This document shows positions 5,244-5,916 of a stretch of DNA of 5,916 bases, in pieces (the first letter of the stretch is position 1; each line of letters starts with the position of its first letter). Origin of the DNA: Bacillota bacterium. Its GTDB lineage: Bacteria > Bacillota_E > JAJZYS01 > JAJYTV01. The DNA lies in assembly GCA_021845645.1 (NCBI GenBank), contig JAJZVM010000193.1, forward strand, positions 1 to 5,916, in the 5' to 3' direction. Both the position numbers and the translations under genes were made by a program. The notes beneath the pieces are model-generated. The model searched no databases. It was not told the origin of the DNA and worked only from the letters and a program-made list of their open reading frames with translations.

Positions 5244-5268
5244 GTGCACGTGAGGTGCAGTCTAGCAC
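5244..5268. repeat. Clustered GTGC/GCAC dyads over the -10 and start site
   Basis: On the plus strand TGCAC (5245-5249) and GTGCA (5255-5259) form an inverted repeat with a 5-base spacer. GTGC (5255-5258) and GCAC (5265-5268) form a second dyad that exactly brackets the -10 hexamer. The overlap with the core promoter is what would be expected of a repressor operator. The arms are short, so chance is possible. Confidence 0.3.
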
Positions 5269-5287
5269 CTGCTGGCTCGGTTGCCAA
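5259..5287 (-). promoter_or_regulatory. Sigma-70-type promoter with extended -10 for the small ORF and ABC operon
   Basis: The minus strand shows -35 TTGGCA (5287-5282; 5 of 6 matches), a 17-base spacer, and -10 TAGACT (5264-5259; 4 of 6 matches). The spacer ends in TGC, giving an extended -10. The predicted start of transcription is near 5252, about 25 bases before the small ORF's ATG. It is the only good leftward promoter I see in front of the ABC genes. Confidence 0.65.
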
Positions 5288-5312
5288 GAGCAATCCTGCA
5301 ATCCCGTGCGCT

Positions 5313-5351
5313 GTCCCTCACGCTCGTCTCATAGTCGTCCCTTACGCTTGT
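5313..5351 (+). repeat. Imperfect 15-base direct repeat in the divergent intergenic region
   Basis: GTCCCTCACGCTCGT (5313-5327) and GTCCCTTACGCTTGT (5337-5351) match at 13 of 15 positions with a 24-base period. Both differences are C to T. The octamer CAATCCTG also occurs twice nearby, at 5291-5298 and 5355-5362. The repeats lie upstream of the exported-protein gene and could be a binding site for a regulator of that gene. I see no convincing -35/-10 pair for the plus strand in 5288-5370. Confidence 0.4.
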
Positions 5352-5370
5352 GCTCAATCCTGAGTGTCCA

Positions 5371-5376
5371 GGGAGG
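5371..5376 (+). promoter_or_regulatory. Ribosome-binding site deciding the TTG start of the exported protein
   Basis: GGGAGG lies 9 bases before TTG at 5386. The ATG at 5378 is out of frame and only 1 base from the site. The in-frame GTG at 5350 lies upstream of the site. Confidence 0.65.
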
Positions 5377-5385
5377 AATGAGACG

Positions 5386-5904
5386 TTGTCCGTCCGCGCC
5401 GCGCACCTGGGCGCCCTTGCCCTAGTCCTCGCCTCGGGTACGGTTCTGCTGCTCCATGGTGCCTCCACCAAGACCGTGCCCGGGGTGGCGCTTCCCGCAG
5501 CGACAGCGCCCAAAACGCAGGTGGCCGCCGCGCCGAAGTCGGCTGGTCAGGCCAAGACCAAGGCACCGGCGGGCTCCGCCGCGAAGCCGACCCACGGACC
5601 TCTCCTGAGCACGACGCAAATCGCGCCGTTCACCTATGAGATCTATCCGACCCAGGCGGCCCAGCTCAGCCAGGCGGAATCTGGCTTTCAGATCGCGATC
5701 CACCAGGTCTCGCCAAGCGAGCGCAAGGTCGTGATCTCGAACCAGCTCGGCGGTGGCACCGCCCTGCAGCAGAACTTCCTCGCGAGCGACCACGCGTACT
5801 GGATCGAGACGAGCTACGGCGACGATGCGCCCGGCCAGGACGCGAACCTTGGTGACGACGGCTTCGTCCTGACCGATGCCCATGGCTACATCACCCAGAA
5901 GTGA
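5386..5904 (+). CDS. Exported or membrane-anchored protein with Ala/Pro/Lys linker and unrecognised C-terminal domain
   Basis: The product is 172 residues from the TTG start. The N-terminus MSVRAAHLGALALVLASGTV, extended by LLLHGAS to residue 27, looks like a signal peptide or anchor. The hydrophobic core is at about 8-23, with possible cleavage after HGA. Residues 28-70 are a low-complexity linker of Ala, Pro, Lys, Thr and Gly with repeated AxxK units, probably a spacer through the cell wall. Residues 71-172 form a compact, mixed-charge domain without cysteine. It contains FTYEIYPTQ (82-90), KVVISNQLGGGTALQQNF (114-131), AYWIETSYGDD (137-147) and an acidic stretch QDANLGDDGF (151-160). It is likely beta-rich and extracytoplasmic. 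I recognise no family, catalytic motif or lipobox. It is divergent from the small-peptide/ABC unit. A following gene may start at the window edge, but too little is visible. Confidence 0.75.
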   Translation: MSVRAAHLGALALVLASGTVLLLHGASTKTVPGVALPAATAPKTQVAAAPKSAGQAKTKAPAGSAAKPTHGPLLSTTQIAPFTYEIYPTQAAQLSQAESGFQIAIHQVSPSERKVVISNQLGGGTALQQNFLASDHAYWIETSYGDDAPGQDANLGDDGFVLTDAHGYITQK

Positions 5905-5916
5905 GGTGGATGTGAC

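Larger units (their letters stand above)
5228..5385. other. Divergent intergenic region between the small-peptide/ABC unit and the exported-protein gene
   Basis: These 158 bases hold the leftward promoter, the GTGC/GCAC dyads, the duplicated 15-mer, the repeated octamer and two ribosome-binding sites. I see no additional ORF with a plausible start or RNA gene. The rightward promoter for the exported protein is not obvious; CATAGT (5330-5335) is a possible -10 without a matching -35. Confidence 0.5.

Noticed and set aside
4339..5253. A 304-codon plus-strand open frame opposite the ATPase
   Set aside because: It is antisense to Walker A, Walker B and signature motifs on the minus strand and has no recognisable features.
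5100..5260. T-box or amino-acid biosynthetic attenuator in the ABC leader
   Set aside because: No T-box consensus (AGGGUGGNACCGCG) is present, and the small ORF has no run of a single regulatory codon.
5905..5916. Start of another gene after the exported protein
   Set aside because: ATG at 5910 is followed immediately by TGA. Other possible starts leave fewer than five bases, so nothing can be claimed.

Overview
This is a strongly GC-rich window (about two thirds G+C by eye, not counted). The genes are compact and the ribosome-binding sites are strong AAGGAGG or GGGAGG types. GTG and TTG starts occur beside ATG, and there is one textbook intrinsic terminator. The first 173 bases encode the end of what looks like a UPF0182 membrane protein, a family found in Actinomycetota, high-GC Bacillota and some cyanobacteria. 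Together this suggests a Gram-positive-type bacterium, possibly high-GC Bacillota or a relative. The species cannot be named from the sequence.

Layout: the plus strand opens with the UPF0182 tail (1-173), closely followed by a GNAT acetyltransferase (202-660). Convergent to these is a minus-strand MFS exporter (685-1872). It shares a 125-base divergent intergenic region with a plus-strand membrane protein of unknown function (1998-2666). That gene ends 3 bases from the end of a convergent minus-strand transcription unit. Reading right to left, this unit holds a 25-residue cationic membrane peptide (5150-5227), an intrinsic terminator (5096-5136), an ABC ATPase (4270-5067), an ABC-2 permease (3464-4243) and an SDR oxidoreductase (2670-3440). 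Divergent from it at the right edge is an exported protein with an Ala/Pro/Lys-rich linker and an unrecognised C-terminal domain (5386-5904).

How they fit together: the ATPase and permease form a complete two-component ABC-2 exporter, and the SDR is probably co-transcribed with it. Two unrelated exporters, a GNAT and an SDR give the region a housekeeping/detoxification flavour, but no substrate can be assigned.

The most interesting feature is the leader of the ABC operon. A well-formed promoter (TTGGCA, 17 bases, extended -10 TGCTAGACT) drives a tiny ORF with a strong Shine-Dalgarno. The ORF is followed by a perfect 14-bp terminator placed before the ATPase start, with no visible second promoter after it. 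This architecture fits either a separate small-peptide gene or leader-peptide attenuation of a drug-type ABC exporter.
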